A DNA stretch of 64,000 nt, taken from the NCBI GenBank assembly GCA_029779535.1, contig JAKPAG010000104.1:1-64000 (forward strand), in the 5' to 3' direction. Positions 32,774 through 40,655 of the stretch are shown here, piece by piece. A program made the position numbers and the translations under genes. Below the pieces are notes generated by a model that had not been told where the DNA came from, ran no database searches, and saw only the letters and a list, made by a program, of their open reading frames with translations. Origin of the DNA: Pseudomonadota bacterium. Lineage in GTDB: Bacteria > Pseudomonadota > Alphaproteobacteria > Sphingomonadales > Sphingomonadaceae. Each line of letters opens with the position of its first letter. The first letter of the stretch is position 1.

Positions 32774-34096
32774 TCAGGCCAGCGACACGCGCGGCGTGGC
32801 GGGGCGGTTCAGCAAGAGTTCGGTCATCGCCCAGACCAGGGCGTCGGCGCGGTCGGGCGAGCGGCCGGGGCCGTGGTATTCGCCCCCTGGCAGCAGGCCG
32901 CACAGTTCATCTTCCAGCCGGGCAAACGGCCCGGCGTGGCGGATCCGTCCGGCTTCATAGAGCGCGGCGACCGGTTCGGCGCGGGCCACCTTGCCGCGGC
33001 TGGCGTGGACCAGCCGCAGCGGCAGGTTAATGTCGGCGGCGCGCAGCACGCTGGCGACCATCGCCCCGCCCTGGTTGGCTTCGGCCACCACCCGGTCGGC
33101 TTGCCAGGTGCGGGCGGCCCTGGCGACGGCGCGGGCCCACTGTTCGGGGCTGGCGCGTTCGACGCTGCAATCGGCCAGGACCCGGCCGATGCCGTCCTCG
33201 CCAAGCGCGCAGACCACGATCCCGCAGGCATCGCCGTGGGCCGATGCCGGTGGATCGACCCCGATCACGGTCCGCACGGCCGCAGAAGCGGCGGCCGGCT
33301 CGCGGCACGCCTCCAGCAGGGCGCGGGTCCACAGCGCGCCGGGCAGGTCGGCAATCAGCTCGCCGTCCAGTTCCTGCCGACCCAGCAGCGACTGGCCGTA
33401 TTCGCGGCGCACACTGCGCAGGAAGGCCGGGGGCAGGTTGGCCTTGTTATCGTATGTCGATCCGCGCGTCACGCGCACGCCTTCGCTTGCCAGCAGGCGC
33501 TGGAGCAGCGGCACCGCGCGCGGGGTGGTGGTCACCACCACGCGCGGGTCGCGGCCCAGCCGCAGGCCCAGTTGCAGGTTGTCCCAGGCCATCGCCGCGC
33601 GGCTGCCGGCCGTGTCCCACTTGGCCAGCTCGTCGCACCAGGCGTGGCTGTGCTGTGGGCCGCGCAGGCTTTCGGGTTCACCCGCGGAATAGAGCATGGC
33701 CTGCGCCCCGTTGGGCCACGTCAGCGTCCGGGTCGACGGAGCGAACCGCGGGCGCAGGGCGCGCGGGGCAATCGCCTGCAGGCCGCTGTCGCCCTGGACC
33801 ATCACCGAGCGCACCTCGCCCAGCGAGGCGCCGACCAGCGCGATCCGCGCGGCGGGGTCGCTTTCGGCCACCTGCCGCACCCATTCGGCCCCGGCGCGGG
33901 TCTTGCCAAACCCGCGCCCGGCCAGGATCAGCCAGGTCTGCCAATCACCCTCCGGCGCGATCTGCCCGGCGTGCGCCCACAGTTCCCAATGGGTGCGCAG
34001 GGCATGGCGCTGGCGCTGGCTCATCCGGGCGAGCAGATCGCGGCTGGCCTGGCGCGACAGGGTGTCAAACCTTCGCCCACGGTCAGTCGCGCGCAT
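32774..34096 (-). CDS. large terminase subunit (g2-like)
   Basis: ATPase/nuclease that packages DNA into the head (440 aa). The Walker A motif is ILAGRGFGKTRAGAEW. The ATPase coupling region includes HAWCDELAKWD. The nuclease domain begins near TVIGVDPPASAHGDACGIVV, with a further acidic site in VVAEANQGG and the final SPDRADALVWAMTELL. The ATG at 34096 gives a 14-bp overlap with the small-terminase gene. In RcGTA this enzyme lacks sequence specificity and packages host DNA by headful; the same is inferred here. Confidence 0.95.
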   Translation of the reverse strand: MRATDRGRRFDTLSRQASRDLLARMSQRQRHALRTHWELWAHAGQIAPEGDWQTWLILAGRGFGKTRAGAEWVRQVAESDPAARIALVGASLGEVRSVMVQGDSGLQAIAPRALRPRFAPSTRTLTWPNGAQAMLYSAGEPESLRGPQHSHAWCDELAKWDTAGSRAAMAWDNLQLGLRLGRDPRVVVTTTPRAVPLLQRLLASEGVRVTRGSTYDNKANLPPAFLRSVRREYGQSLLGRQELDGELIADLPGALWTRALLEACREPAAASAAVRTVIGVDPPASAHGDACGIVVCALGEDGIGRVLADCSVERASPEQWARAVARAARTWQADRVVAEANQGGAMVASVLRAADINLPLRLVHASRGKVARAEPVAALYEAGRIRHAGPFARLEDELCGLLPGGEYHGPGRSPDRADALVWAMTELLLNRPATPRVSLA

Positions 34097-34613
34097 CGCC
34101 GCTCTCTGGCGCGGCCAGCAGTGCCGCATTGGCGCTGGCGCGGTCGCGCATCTCGTCGATCATGGCGTTGATCGATTCGAGCACGTCCTGCTCGCTCATG
34201 TCGTCATCCTGGGCGCGCTGGTGGGCCACGGTCTGGCGGTGCAGGGTCAGCACGCGGATCGCGTTGGCCACGTCCATCTTGTGGCCGGGGGCCGGATCGC
34301 GCAGGTAGCCCAGCACTTCCATTTCCAGGTTGCGATAGCCTTCTGCCAGGGCAACCAGCCACTGGCGGTGGAAATCGGCGTCTTCCATCCGCACGCGGTA
34401 GGCGCGGCTGGCGGAAATCCCCGCCGCTTCGGCCGCGCGGGTGACGTTGGACGTTTCGATCAGCGCGGCCAGGAAATAGGTGCGCCAATGCTTGTCGAGC
34501 TTCTTGCCCGCTTCCGCTTCGCGCAGGCGCGGCGGGATCGAGATGCTGCGCTTCTTGCGCGGGGCCCGGTGGGCGCGCTGCGCCGCACCCGGCGCCTTGT
34601 GGGCCGTGCTCAT
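34083..34613 (-). CDS. small terminase subunit (g1-like)
   Basis: DNA-recognition subunit of the packaging motor (176 aa), first gene of the cluster. A basic N-terminus (APRKKRSISIPPRLREAE) precedes a helix-turn-helix-like region FLAALIETSNVTRAAEAAGI and SASRAYRVRMEDADFHRQW. The helical C-terminus is acidic (QDDDMSEQDVLESINAMIDE) and probably contacts the large subunit. A matching sigma70-type promoter lies about 90 bp upstream at 34701-34729. Confidence 0.9.
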   Translation of the reverse strand: MSTAHKAPGAAQRAHRAPRKKRSISIPPRLREAEAGKKLDKHWRTYFLAALIETSNVTRAAEAAGISASRAYRVRMEDADFHRQWLVALAEGYRNLEMEVLGYLRDPAPGHKMDVANAIRVLTLHRQTVAHQRAQDDDMSEQDVLESINAMIDEMRDRASANAALLAAPESGDARD

Positions 34614-34700
34614 CCGGTTCTCCTGAATTTGGCAAAGGGGCCATGGCGAAGCAGCGAACCCGCCCCGTGGCGGCGAATCGGTCTATCGCGATGTTCCTGA

Positions 34701-34729
34701 TATGTACCTAAACAGCGTGACGTTGTCAA
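34701..34729 (-). promoter_or_regulatory. sigma70-type promoter of the gene transfer agent cluster
   Basis: On the minus strand a perfect TTGACA (34729-34724), a 17-bp spacer and TACATA (34706-34701) point into the small-terminase gene, whose start is 88 bp further on. The surrounding 60 bp are markedly AT-rich compared with the rest of the window. It is the best promoter match I found here. Confidence 0.7.
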
Positions 34730-34856
34730 GCGCCTTGAACCAATATGGTTATATGCGCGGAGGCGGGCAACCACGCCGCAGGCCGCAGGTTCGGCTTGCC
34801 GCCCCGCGCGGCGCCGCTTAAGCAGGCGCGAACCATTTCACCCCCGGGGAGATTGC

Positions 34857-35501
34857 ATGCTGCGCCGCCTGTACGACTGGACCATGGCCAAGGCCGCCCA
34901 TCCGCACGCCGAATGGTGGCTGGCCGCCTTCTCCTTCGTCGAGGCCAGCTTCTTCCCGATCCCGCCGCACCCCTTGCTGGGGCTGATGTGCCTGGCCGAA
35001 CCGAAAAAGGCGATCCGCTTTGCCCTGATCGCCACGCTCGCCTCGGTCGTTGGCGGGCTGCTGGGCTATGCCATCGGGCACTTTCTGTATGATACGATCG
35101 GCACCCAGCTGCTGGCCGTGCTGGGGCTGACCGAAAGCTTCCCGCGCGCGGCCTGCTACCTGCGCGAATACGGTGCCGAAATCATCATGATCAAGGGCGC
35201 CACCCCGATCCCGTTCAAGCTGCTGACGATCACCGCCGGGTTCATCGGCATGTCGCTGCTGGTGTTCATCGGCGCGAGCCTCGTCAGCCGCGCGATCAGC
35301 TTCATGATCGTGGGCGTGCTGTTCCGCCTGTTCGGCGCGCCGATCAAGGCCTTCATCGACAAGTACCTGGGCCTGACCACGGCGGGCTTCGCCCTGCTGG
35401 TGGTGGCGGGCTTCCTGGCAATCGCCTTCCTGGGCGGCGGTTCCAAGCAGACCGATGCCAAGTGCGCAGCCGCTGCCGCGCAGGTCCAGGCAGCAGCCTG
35501 A
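34857..35501 (+). CDS. yqaA: YqaA-type SNARE-associated/DedA-like membrane protein
   Basis: Inner-membrane protein (214 aa) of the YqaA branch of the DedA/VTT superfamily, proposed lipid scramblases or flippases. It has several hydrophobic helices. Conserved parts are WWLAAFSFVEASFFPIPPHP at the N-terminus and LREYGAEIIMIKGATPIPFK with TITAGFIGMSL in the middle. The C-terminus carries an alanine-rich tail. A GGGGAG site precedes the ATG. It ends 3 bp before the GST gene, so the two are probably cotranscribed. It is divergent from the gene transfer agent cluster. Confidence 0.87.
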   Translation: MLRRLYDWTMAKAAHPHAEWWLAAFSFVEASFFPIPPHPLLGLMCLAEPKKAIRFALIATLASVVGGLLGYAIGHFLYDTIGTQLLAVLGLTESFPRAACYLREYGAEIIMIKGATPIPFKLLTITAGFIGMSLLVFIGASLVSRAISFMIVGVLFRLFGAPIKAFIDKYLGLTTAGFALLVVAGFLAIAFLGGGSKQTDAKCAAAAAQVQAAA

Positions 35502-35504
35502 GCC

Positions 35505-36149
35505 ATGGAGATCACGCTCTACCACTGCCGCGATGCGCGCTCGTTCCGGGCGCTGTGGGCGCTGGAAGAGTTGGGCCTGCCCTTTCGGCTTGAACTGATG
35601 CCGTTCCCGCCGCGCGCGCGGGTCGAAGGCTACCGCGACATCAACCCGCTGGGCACGGTTCCGGCGCTGGTGGTCGATGGCGAGCTGCTGACCGAAAGCA
35701 GCGCGATCCCGCATTACCTCGCCACGCGGTTCGGCCCCTCGGATTTGGCCGTGGCGCCGGATGAGCCGGGCTACGGCGCCTACCTGAACTTCCTGTTCAT
35801 GGGCGAGGCGACGCTGACCTTCCCGCAGACGATCCACCTGCGCTACACCCGGCTGGAGCCGCCCGAACGCCGCGTCGCCCAGGCGGCAGAGGATTATGCC
35901 CAGTGGTTCGGCTCGCGCCTGCGCAATGCCGAAGCGCTGATGCAGGGCGAACACGTCGCCGCCGGGCGCTTTACCATGGCCGACATTTCCGTGGGCTATG
36001 CGGTGATGCTGGCCCAGTCGATCGGCCTCGAAGACCAGGTCACGCCGGGGATGGCCGCCTACCTCGACCGGCTGAGCCAGCGCGCAGCCTTCCTGCGCAC
36101 CAAGGCGGCCCAGGGGTCGGTCGGCACGGCAACTGACCCGCTAGGCTGA
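35505..36149 (+). CDS. glutathione S-transferase family protein
   Basis: Cytosolic glutathione S-transferase fold (214 aa): an N-terminal thioredoxin-like domain (TLYHCRDARSFRALWALEEL, then NPLGTVPALVVDGELLTESSAI with the cis-proline and the ESSAI glutathione-binding motif) and a helical C-terminal domain with GRFTMADISVGYAVMLAQ. The substrate is unknown; family members conjugate, isomerise or reduce electrophiles. It lies 3 bp after the yqaA-type gene. Sphingomonads carry many paralogues. Confidence 0.9.
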   Translation: MEITLYHCRDARSFRALWALEELGLPFRLELMPFPPRARVEGYRDINPLGTVPALVVDGELLTESSAIPHYLATRFGPSDLAVAPDEPGYGAYLNFLFMGEATLTFPQTIHLRYTRLEPPERRVAQAAEDYAQWFGSRLRNAEALMQGEHVAAGRFTMADISVGYAVMLAQSIGLEDQVTPGMAAYLDRLSQRAAFLRTKAAQGSVGTATDPLG

Positions 36150-36279
36150 ATAGTAAAGCAGCGTCCCTTTACTTCGATTGCCCCAGTAACCGGCCATTCA
36201 CAAAGCAAATGCTTGATGAGTCTTGGCCTGGCCGCTATCCTCCCGCAAATTTTAAGAAGTCGTCGCTGGGGTTGCATTC

Positions 36280-36504
36280 ATGACATCGACAGGCGCAAGC
36301 TTCGTGCTCGACAACATGCAGATGGCTTTGCAATGCATTCAAGCAGGCCAACCCGCATCCGCAACCTTGCTGCTGGGCCTTGTTCTGTCCGGACTGGAAG
36401 GCCGAGATTCATCGGTTTTGGCGCCAGAAGGATTGAAACTGGCGCCGATATATGACTTTCGATACAAGATTTTCGATGAAATGATCGAAGCGATGTATAA
36501 GTAA
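36280..36504 (+). CDS. small orphan protein
   Basis: I do not recognise this 74-aa protein. It has no signal peptide or clear membrane helix; residues 17-40 (LQCIQAGQPASATLLLGLVL) are helical and mildly hydrophobic. It lies in a local low-GC stretch (36150-37110) with no close upstream gene, preceded by a weak TGGGG. The base composition differs from the surrounding housekeeping genes, which suggests acquisition. The winged-helix regulator gene follows 68 bp downstream on the same strand. Confidence 0.55.
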   Translation: MTSTGASFVLDNMQMALQCIQAGQPASATLLLGLVLSGLEGRDSSVLAPEGLKLAPIYDFRYKIFDEMIEAMYK

Positions 36505-36572
36505 TAATCACTAGGGGCCGCAGCAGGATATTCGCTGCGCTCATGCGATGATGCAATGTTTCGGGGGGTGCA

Positions 36573-37109
36573 GTGGGCAAAGCCAGCATAGCCGATCCGG
36601 AAACCGACCTCTTGTCCGGTATCGTGGCGGACAGGCAGGAGGTCAGCGATGACGAGCTGCGTCGGCTGTCCGAACTTTCGGACCAGATTTCCGCGAAGAT
36701 CAAAGACCTGCTGATCTTGCGCAGCGGCCAGCGGAAGGCATCGCAATCTTTCGCAGCCGAAGTTGATTATCGCAGTGATCCGGCCTTTGCGGATTGGTTG
36801 AAACGAACCCAGGAAGTTCGGCGTCGGCGCACCATGATCCTGGGAACGCCCGACCTGTTCTCGGAACCCGCCTGGGACATGATTCTCGATCTGGCCTACC
36901 ACCAGCTGCATGCAAAGCCGGTATCGGTCAAAATGGCCTGCATTGCGTCCAATGTTCCGGTCAGTACGGCGCTGCGCTACCTTGGCAAGATGGAAGAGGA
37001 CGGCATTGTCCAGCGGATCAAGGACAAGTCCGATCGGCGACGTGAATTCGTGGTGCTGACTGACGATTTCATGACCAAGCTTTATCGTCTGGCGATCTCG
37101 ACCCGCTAA
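36573..37109 (+). CDS. winged-helix (MarR-like) transcriptional regulator
   Basis: Probable DNA-binding regulator (178 aa). A charged N-terminal half (SDDELRRLSELSDQISAKIK, about residues 25-60) may be a coiled coil. The C-terminal half is a winged helix: FSEPAWDMILDLAYHQL, then VSVKMACIASNVPVSTALRY as the helix-turn-helix and KDKSDRRREFVVLTDDF as the wing. The start is a GTG preceded by TCGGGGGG. Similar stand-alone regulators are common in sphingomonads, and their targets are unknown. It may act on the small gene just upstream, but that is inference. Confidence 0.8.
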   Translation: MGKASIADPETDLLSGIVADRQEVSDDELRRLSELSDQISAKIKDLLILRSGQRKASQSFAAEVDYRSDPAFADWLKRTQEVRRRRTMILGTPDLFSEPAWDMILDLAYHQLHAKPVSVKMACIASNVPVSTALRYLGKMEEDGIVQRIKDKSDRRREFVVLTDDFMTKLYRLAISTR

Positions 37110-37163
37110 TCACGCTGCGAAGATTGGGATCGCCCAACCTGGCGCTGGATCTCTGGCTCAAGG

Positions 37164-37340
37164 CTAAGCATCTGCGATGTTGCGCAAGGCAACCGGGTCG
37201 ATGATCTCGATCGTGCCATAGCCGCGCCGGATCGCCCCCTGGGCTTCCAGCGCCCGCAGCACCTGGTTCACGGTCATGCGCGAAGTGCCCGTCAGGTCGG
37301 CCAGGGCCTGCTGGATCAAGGCGCTGGCGCCGCTGATGTG
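37164..37340 (-). pseudogene. remnant of a Crp/Fnr-type regulator (C-terminal helix-turn-helix only)
   Basis: The reverse strand encodes ALADLTGTSRMTVNQVLRAL and GAIRRGYGTIEIIDPVALRN up to an in-frame stop at 37164. This is the typical end of a Crp-family DNA-binding domain. The whole cyclic-nucleotide-type sensor domain that should precede it is missing: homology ends near 37315, where the sequence passes into a piece of a sterol desaturase on the other strand. A frame with a start at 37373 exists but would be a chimera, so I treat this as a truncated gene. Confidence 0.75.
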
Positions 37341-37617
37341 GCTGGTTGAACGGACCATTTCGACCCCGGCCACCCATCACGCGCACCACGGCCGCCATGC
37401 CGATGATCCCGCAGTGCTGTACAAGGGAAATTACGGCAACCTGCTGTTCTTCTGGGACGTCCTGTTCGGCACGGCGCGGATAACCCGCACCTATCCGCGC
37501 AGCTACGGCGTGGAAGGGCTGCCGCCCGCCTCGTTCGGGGAGCAGCTGACCTGGCCGCTCGTCAACGCGGCGAAGGCGCAGCCGCAGCCGGAACGGGGGG
37601 TGGCGCCGGCTGACTGA
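37336..37617 (+). pseudogene. remnant of a sterol desaturase family gene (C-terminus only)
   Basis: The plus strand reads WLVERTISTPATHHAHHGRH, then VLYKGNYGNLLFFWDVLFGT and EGLPPASFGEQLTWPL before a stop at 37615-37617. This is the last histidine box and C-terminus of a membrane di-iron hydroxylase. The N-terminal membrane part and first histidine boxes are absent, being replaced upstream by the Crp remnant. It is a different subfamily from the intact gene at 9148-10032. Its last 56 bp overlap the end of the convergent SGNH hydrolase gene. Confidence 0.78.
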
Positions 37618-38362
37618 GCGCGGCGGCCAGCGCGGCGCGGGTCACCGGTTCCATCACGGCATAGCCGGCCGCTTCGGGGTGGACCCCGTCGCGGCCGAAT
37701 TCGGGGCGCAGCTCGCCGCTCGGGCCGGACAGGACGGCGTGGTAATCGGCAAAGGTCAGTTGCTGCTGGGCGGCGAAGTCCTTCAGCCAGCGGTTCAGCT
37801 CGGCAATGCGCGCGGCGGGGCGCAATTCGGGCCGCCAGGTCATGTGGTCGGCCGGCGGGATCGAGCCCAGCACCACCTTGATGCCGTTGGCCTTGGCTAG
37901 CGTCACCATGGCGCGGACATTGTCCTGGTAGGCCTGCGGCGTGGTCGGCCCGGTGTTGCCGGCCACGTCGTTGGTGCCGATCATCAGGTGGACCACGCGC
38001 GGCTGCAGTGCCACCACATCGGCCATGAAACGCAGCAGCAGCTGCGGGCTGGTCTGCCCGGAAATGCCGCGGTTGACGATCCCGCCGGTGAACAGCGCCG
38101 GGGCAAAGCGGCTCCACCCCTCGGTGATCGAATCACCGATGAACACGATGTCGGCGCGCTGGCCGGGCAGGGCCCGGTTGGCAGCGCGATAGCGGCACAG
38201 CCAGGCCCAGTCGCGCTGCGGATCATAGCTGGTGGCAGCCTGCGGGGTGCAACTTTCGTCGAGCATGTTGGTCTCCGGGGCGGGAGCGGGGGCGGGGGCC
38301 TGGGCGAGCGCGGGGGCGGCGGTGAGGGCGAGCAGGGCGGCGGGGAGCACGAGGCGAGGCAT
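37562..38362 (-). CDS. secreted SGNH/GDSL hydrolase (second of tandem pair)
   Basis: Exported esterase or lipase-type hydrolase (266 aa). The signal peptide MPRLVLPAALLALTAAPALA is followed by an Ala/Pro linker. The SGNH blocks are all present: block I IVFIGDSITEGWS (catalytic serine), block II glycine in RGISGQTS, block III asparagine in MIGTNDVAG and block V in RDGVHPEAAGY (catalytic Asp and His). The chain ends in an Ala/Pro-rich tail. It begins 2 bp after the preceding SGNH gene and closes the divK-acpR-spt run. The substrate is unknown. Confidence 0.9.
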   Translation of the reverse strand: MPRLVLPAALLALTAAPALAQAPAPAPAPETNMLDESCTPQAATSYDPQRDWAWLCRYRAANRALPGQRADIVFIGDSITEGWSRFAPALFTGGIVNRGISGQTSPQLLLRFMADVVALQPRVVHLMIGTNDVAGNTGPTTPQAYQDNVRAMVTLAKANGIKVVLGSIPPADHMTWRPELRPAARIAELNRWLKDFAAQQQLTFADYHAVLSGPSGELRPEFGRDGVHPEAAGYAVMEPVTRAALAAALSQPAPPPVPAAAAPSPR

Positions 38363-38364
38363 GA

Positions 38365-39123
38365 TCAGTCTGGTTCCTTGCGGGTCTGGGTGAGCGCCTG
38401 TTCGACGACCGGAGCGAGGCGGCGATACCCTTCGGCCGTGGGGTGCAGCCCGTCGACGCGCAGGCCCGGCGCGGCCAGGGCGGCGTTGAAATCGGCCAGC
38501 GCCAGGCCGCGCCGCCGGGCCAGCTCGCGCAGCTGGGCGTTAAGCTGGTCGATGCGCGGCTGCGCGGCGATGCGCGGGCGGCTGGGAAAGCGTTCGGCCG
38601 AGGGCAGGGTGGCCAGGATCACCGCGATGCCCTGCGCCTGTGCCAGGTCGACCAGCGATTCGATGTTGGCCAGGTAGTCCGCCGGGGCGATCACCCCGCG
38701 CCGGGCGATGATGTCGTTCAGTCCCGCCGCAATCAGCACCGCGTGCGGGCGCAGCGCGATCACGTCCTGGCGCATCCGGGGCAGCAGGTGGGCGCTGGCC
38801 TGGCCGTCGACCCCGCGATTGGCCCAGGCGCCGGTGAAGCGGGCGGGTTCGACCTGCTGCCAGCCCGCGACGATCGAATCGCCCAGCAGGACCAGTTCGG
38901 TCTGCGTGCCTTCGGCCAGGCGGCGGGCATTGTCGGCGCGGTGGACGCACAGCCCGCCCTCGTCGCCCGGTACCAGCCGGGGGTCAGCGGCGGCGTTGGC
39001 GGGGCAGGGCTGGTCCTGCATCTGGCGTTGCAGAGCGGGCACCCACCAGCCGCGCCAGTGGTGCGCGGCCAGCAGCGCCAGCAGGGCCGCCGCCAGCAGG
39101 GCCGCGCGCCATGGCCGCGCCAT
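38365..39123 (-). CDS. membrane-anchored SGNH/GDSL hydrolase (first of tandem pair)
   Basis: Paralogue of the next gene (252 aa) with an uncleaved-looking N-terminal hydrophobic anchor (about residues 6-20), so probably a periplasmic enzyme tethered to the inner membrane. Catalytic blocks: VLLGDSIVAGW, RGVDGQAS, AAGLNDIIARRG and DGLHPTAEGY. Two conserved cysteines precede block I (QDQPCPANAA and EGGLCVHR). It starts 6 bp after spt, so it is almost certainly in the same transcript, which hints at an acyl-ester substrate connected with sphingolipids. That link is inference only. Confidence 0.9.
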   Translation of the reverse strand: MARPWRAALLAAALLALLAAHHWRGWWVPALQRQMQDQPCPANAAADPRLVPGDEGGLCVHRADNARRLAEGTQTELVLLGDSIVAGWQQVEPARFTGAWANRGVDGQASAHLLPRMRQDVIALRPHAVLIAAGLNDIIARRGVIAPADYLANIESLVDLAQAQGIAVILATLPSAERFPSRPRIAAQPRIDQLNAQLRELARRRGLALADFNAALAAPGLRVDGLHPTAEGYRRLAPVVEQALTQTRKEPD

Positions 39124-39129
39124 GTCGGG

Positions 39130-40329
39130 TCAGATGATCCCGGCCGTCTTTCCGGCCCGCTCGAACATGCCGATGATCGTCTGAACCTGTTCGGCGCTGT
39201 GTTCGGCGCAGAGCGAGCAGCGCAGCAGCGTCATCCCGGCCGGGGTCGCCGGCGGGCGAGCCAGGTTGACGTACAGCCCTTCGTGCAGCAGCGCTTCCCA
39301 CATCATCGCGCCGCGCTCCAGATCGGGCATGATCACCGAGATGATCGCGCTCTGCGGCTCGTCCGTGCCAAGCTGGAAGCCCGCATCGCGCAGGCCCTTG
39401 TGCAGGGTGCGCGAATTTTCCCACAGGTGGGCGCGCTTGTTGCCCGCGTGCATCAGCTTGCGGATCGAAGTGCAGGCCGTGGCCACCACGCTGGGCGGCA
39501 GGCTGGCGGTGAACACGTAGGGGCGGCAGACCAGCCGCATGATCTCGAACTTGGGATGATTCGACACGCAGAAGCCGCCGACCGTGCCGACCGACTTGGA
39601 AAAGGTGCCGATCACGAAGTCGACCTGGTCGAGCACGCCCTGTTCCTCGGCCACGCCGCGCCCGTTGGGGCCGATGAAGCCCATCGAGTGCGCCTCGTCC
39701 ACCAGCACCATCGCGCCGTTGTCCTTGGCGACCTTGATCATCTCCTTCAGCGGGGCAATGTCGCCCAGCATCGAATAGACGCCTTCCAGCACCACCAGCT
39801 TGCCCGCGCCTTCGGGAATGCGCTTCAAGCGCTTTTCCATCGCCTCGATGTCGTTGTGCCTGAACGGCACGACCTCGGCATCGCCCATCTTGCAGCCATC
39901 CCAGATCGAGGCGTGGCTATCGATATCGAGCACGATATAATCGCCCTTGCCGGCGATGGTGGAGATGATCCCCAGGTTGGCCTGGTAGCCGGTGGAGAAC
40001 ACCATGGCATGGTCCATGGCGTAGAATTCCTTGAGCGCCTCTTCCACCGCGCGGTGACCGGCATAGGTGCCGTTGAGCACGCGGCTGCCGGTGGTGCCGG
40101 CGCCGAAATCGTCCAGCGCCTGCTTGCCGGCGGCAATCACGTCGGGATCGAAGGTCATCCCCATGTAATTGTAGGTGCCCAGCAGGATCGTCTCGCGTCC
40201 GTTGCACAGGGCGACGGTGGGCGAGATGACTTTTTCCATCACCAGGTTGAACGGATCGGTCACCCCGGTGGCCAGCAGCGCGCGGCGCTGTTCGATCAGC
40301 GGGTCGAACTTGGAAAACAGGTCGGTCAT
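39130..40329 (-). CDS. spt: serine palmitoyltransferase
   Basis: PLP enzyme (399 aa) of the alpha-oxoamine synthase family that condenses serine with palmitoyl thioester to 3-ketodihydrosphingosine, the first step of sphingolipid synthesis. The PLP lysine is Lys245 in IGTFSKSVGTVGG, with His139 (LDIDSHASIWDG), Asp211 and His214 (LVDEAHSMGF). These equal His159, Asp231, His234 and Lys265 of the Sphingomonas paucimobilis enzyme with a constant offset of 20. The preceding acyl carrier protein gene 8 bp upstream confirms SPT over 5-aminolevulinate synthase or KBL. Confidence 0.95.
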   Translation of the reverse strand: MTDLFSKFDPLIEQRRALLATGVTDPFNLVMEKVISPTVALCNGRETILLGTYNYMGMTFDPDVIAAGKQALDDFGAGTTGSRVLNGTYAGHRAVEEALKEFYAMDHAMVFSTGYQANLGIISTIAGKGDYIVLDIDSHASIWDGCKMGDAEVVPFRHNDIEAMEKRLKRIPEGAGKLVVLEGVYSMLGDIAPLKEMIKVAKDNGAMVLVDEAHSMGFIGPNGRGVAEEQGVLDQVDFVIGTFSKSVGTVGGFCVSNHPKFEIMRLVCRPYVFTASLPPSVVATACTSIRKLMHAGNKRAHLWENSRTLHKGLRDAGFQLGTDEPQSAIISVIMPDLERGAMMWEALLHEGLYVNLARPPATPAGMTLLRCSLCAEHSAEQVQTIIGMFERAGKTAGII

Positions 40330-40337
40330 GACGTGAT

Positions 40338-40577
40338 TTACCCCTGCAGCTTGACCACCGCGTCGATCAGCTGGCCGTAATTTTCGATCTCGGCCTGCTG
40401 GTTCATGCTGATGATGATGTCGAAATCGTCCTCGATCGCGGCAACGAAGTCCATCACGGTCAGGCTGTCGAATTCCAGGTCGCCGGCAAAGGTCGTGGCA
40501 TCGGTGATTTCGACGCCCTTCTTGTTGAAGGGTTCGATCAGGGCGGCGATCTTCTCGGCGGTAGCGGCGCGATCCAT
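40338..40577 (-). CDS. acpR: acyl carrier protein of the sphingolipid pathway
   Basis: A 79-aa acyl carrier protein. The phosphopantetheine attachment site is Ser38 in GDLEFDSLTVMDFVAAIEDD, and the helix that follows is acidic as usual. Its gene precedes spt by 8 bp, the arrangement known for the dedicated AcpR of sphingolipid-making alphaproteobacteria, which presents the acyl chain to serine palmitoyltransferase. The ATG at 40577 is chosen because the frame upstream lacks homology and GGGAGC precedes it. Confidence 0.93.
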   Translation of the reverse strand: MDRAATAEKIAALIEPFNKKGVEITDATTFAGDLEFDSLTVMDFVAAIEDDFDIIISMNQQAEIENYGQLIDAVVKLQG

Positions 40578-40655
40578 TGTGTCATTGCTCCCGAAGGTGT
40601 TTGCCGGCCCTCTGGCCGACGAATGGGGCGGAAAAGCGGCCAAGTTGGCCAAATG

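Noticed and set aside
20716..34613. Interpretation of the structural cluster as an active prophage
   Set aside because: No integrase, repressor, replication, lysis or attachment-site sequences are present, and the gene order matches the RcGTA head-tail cluster.
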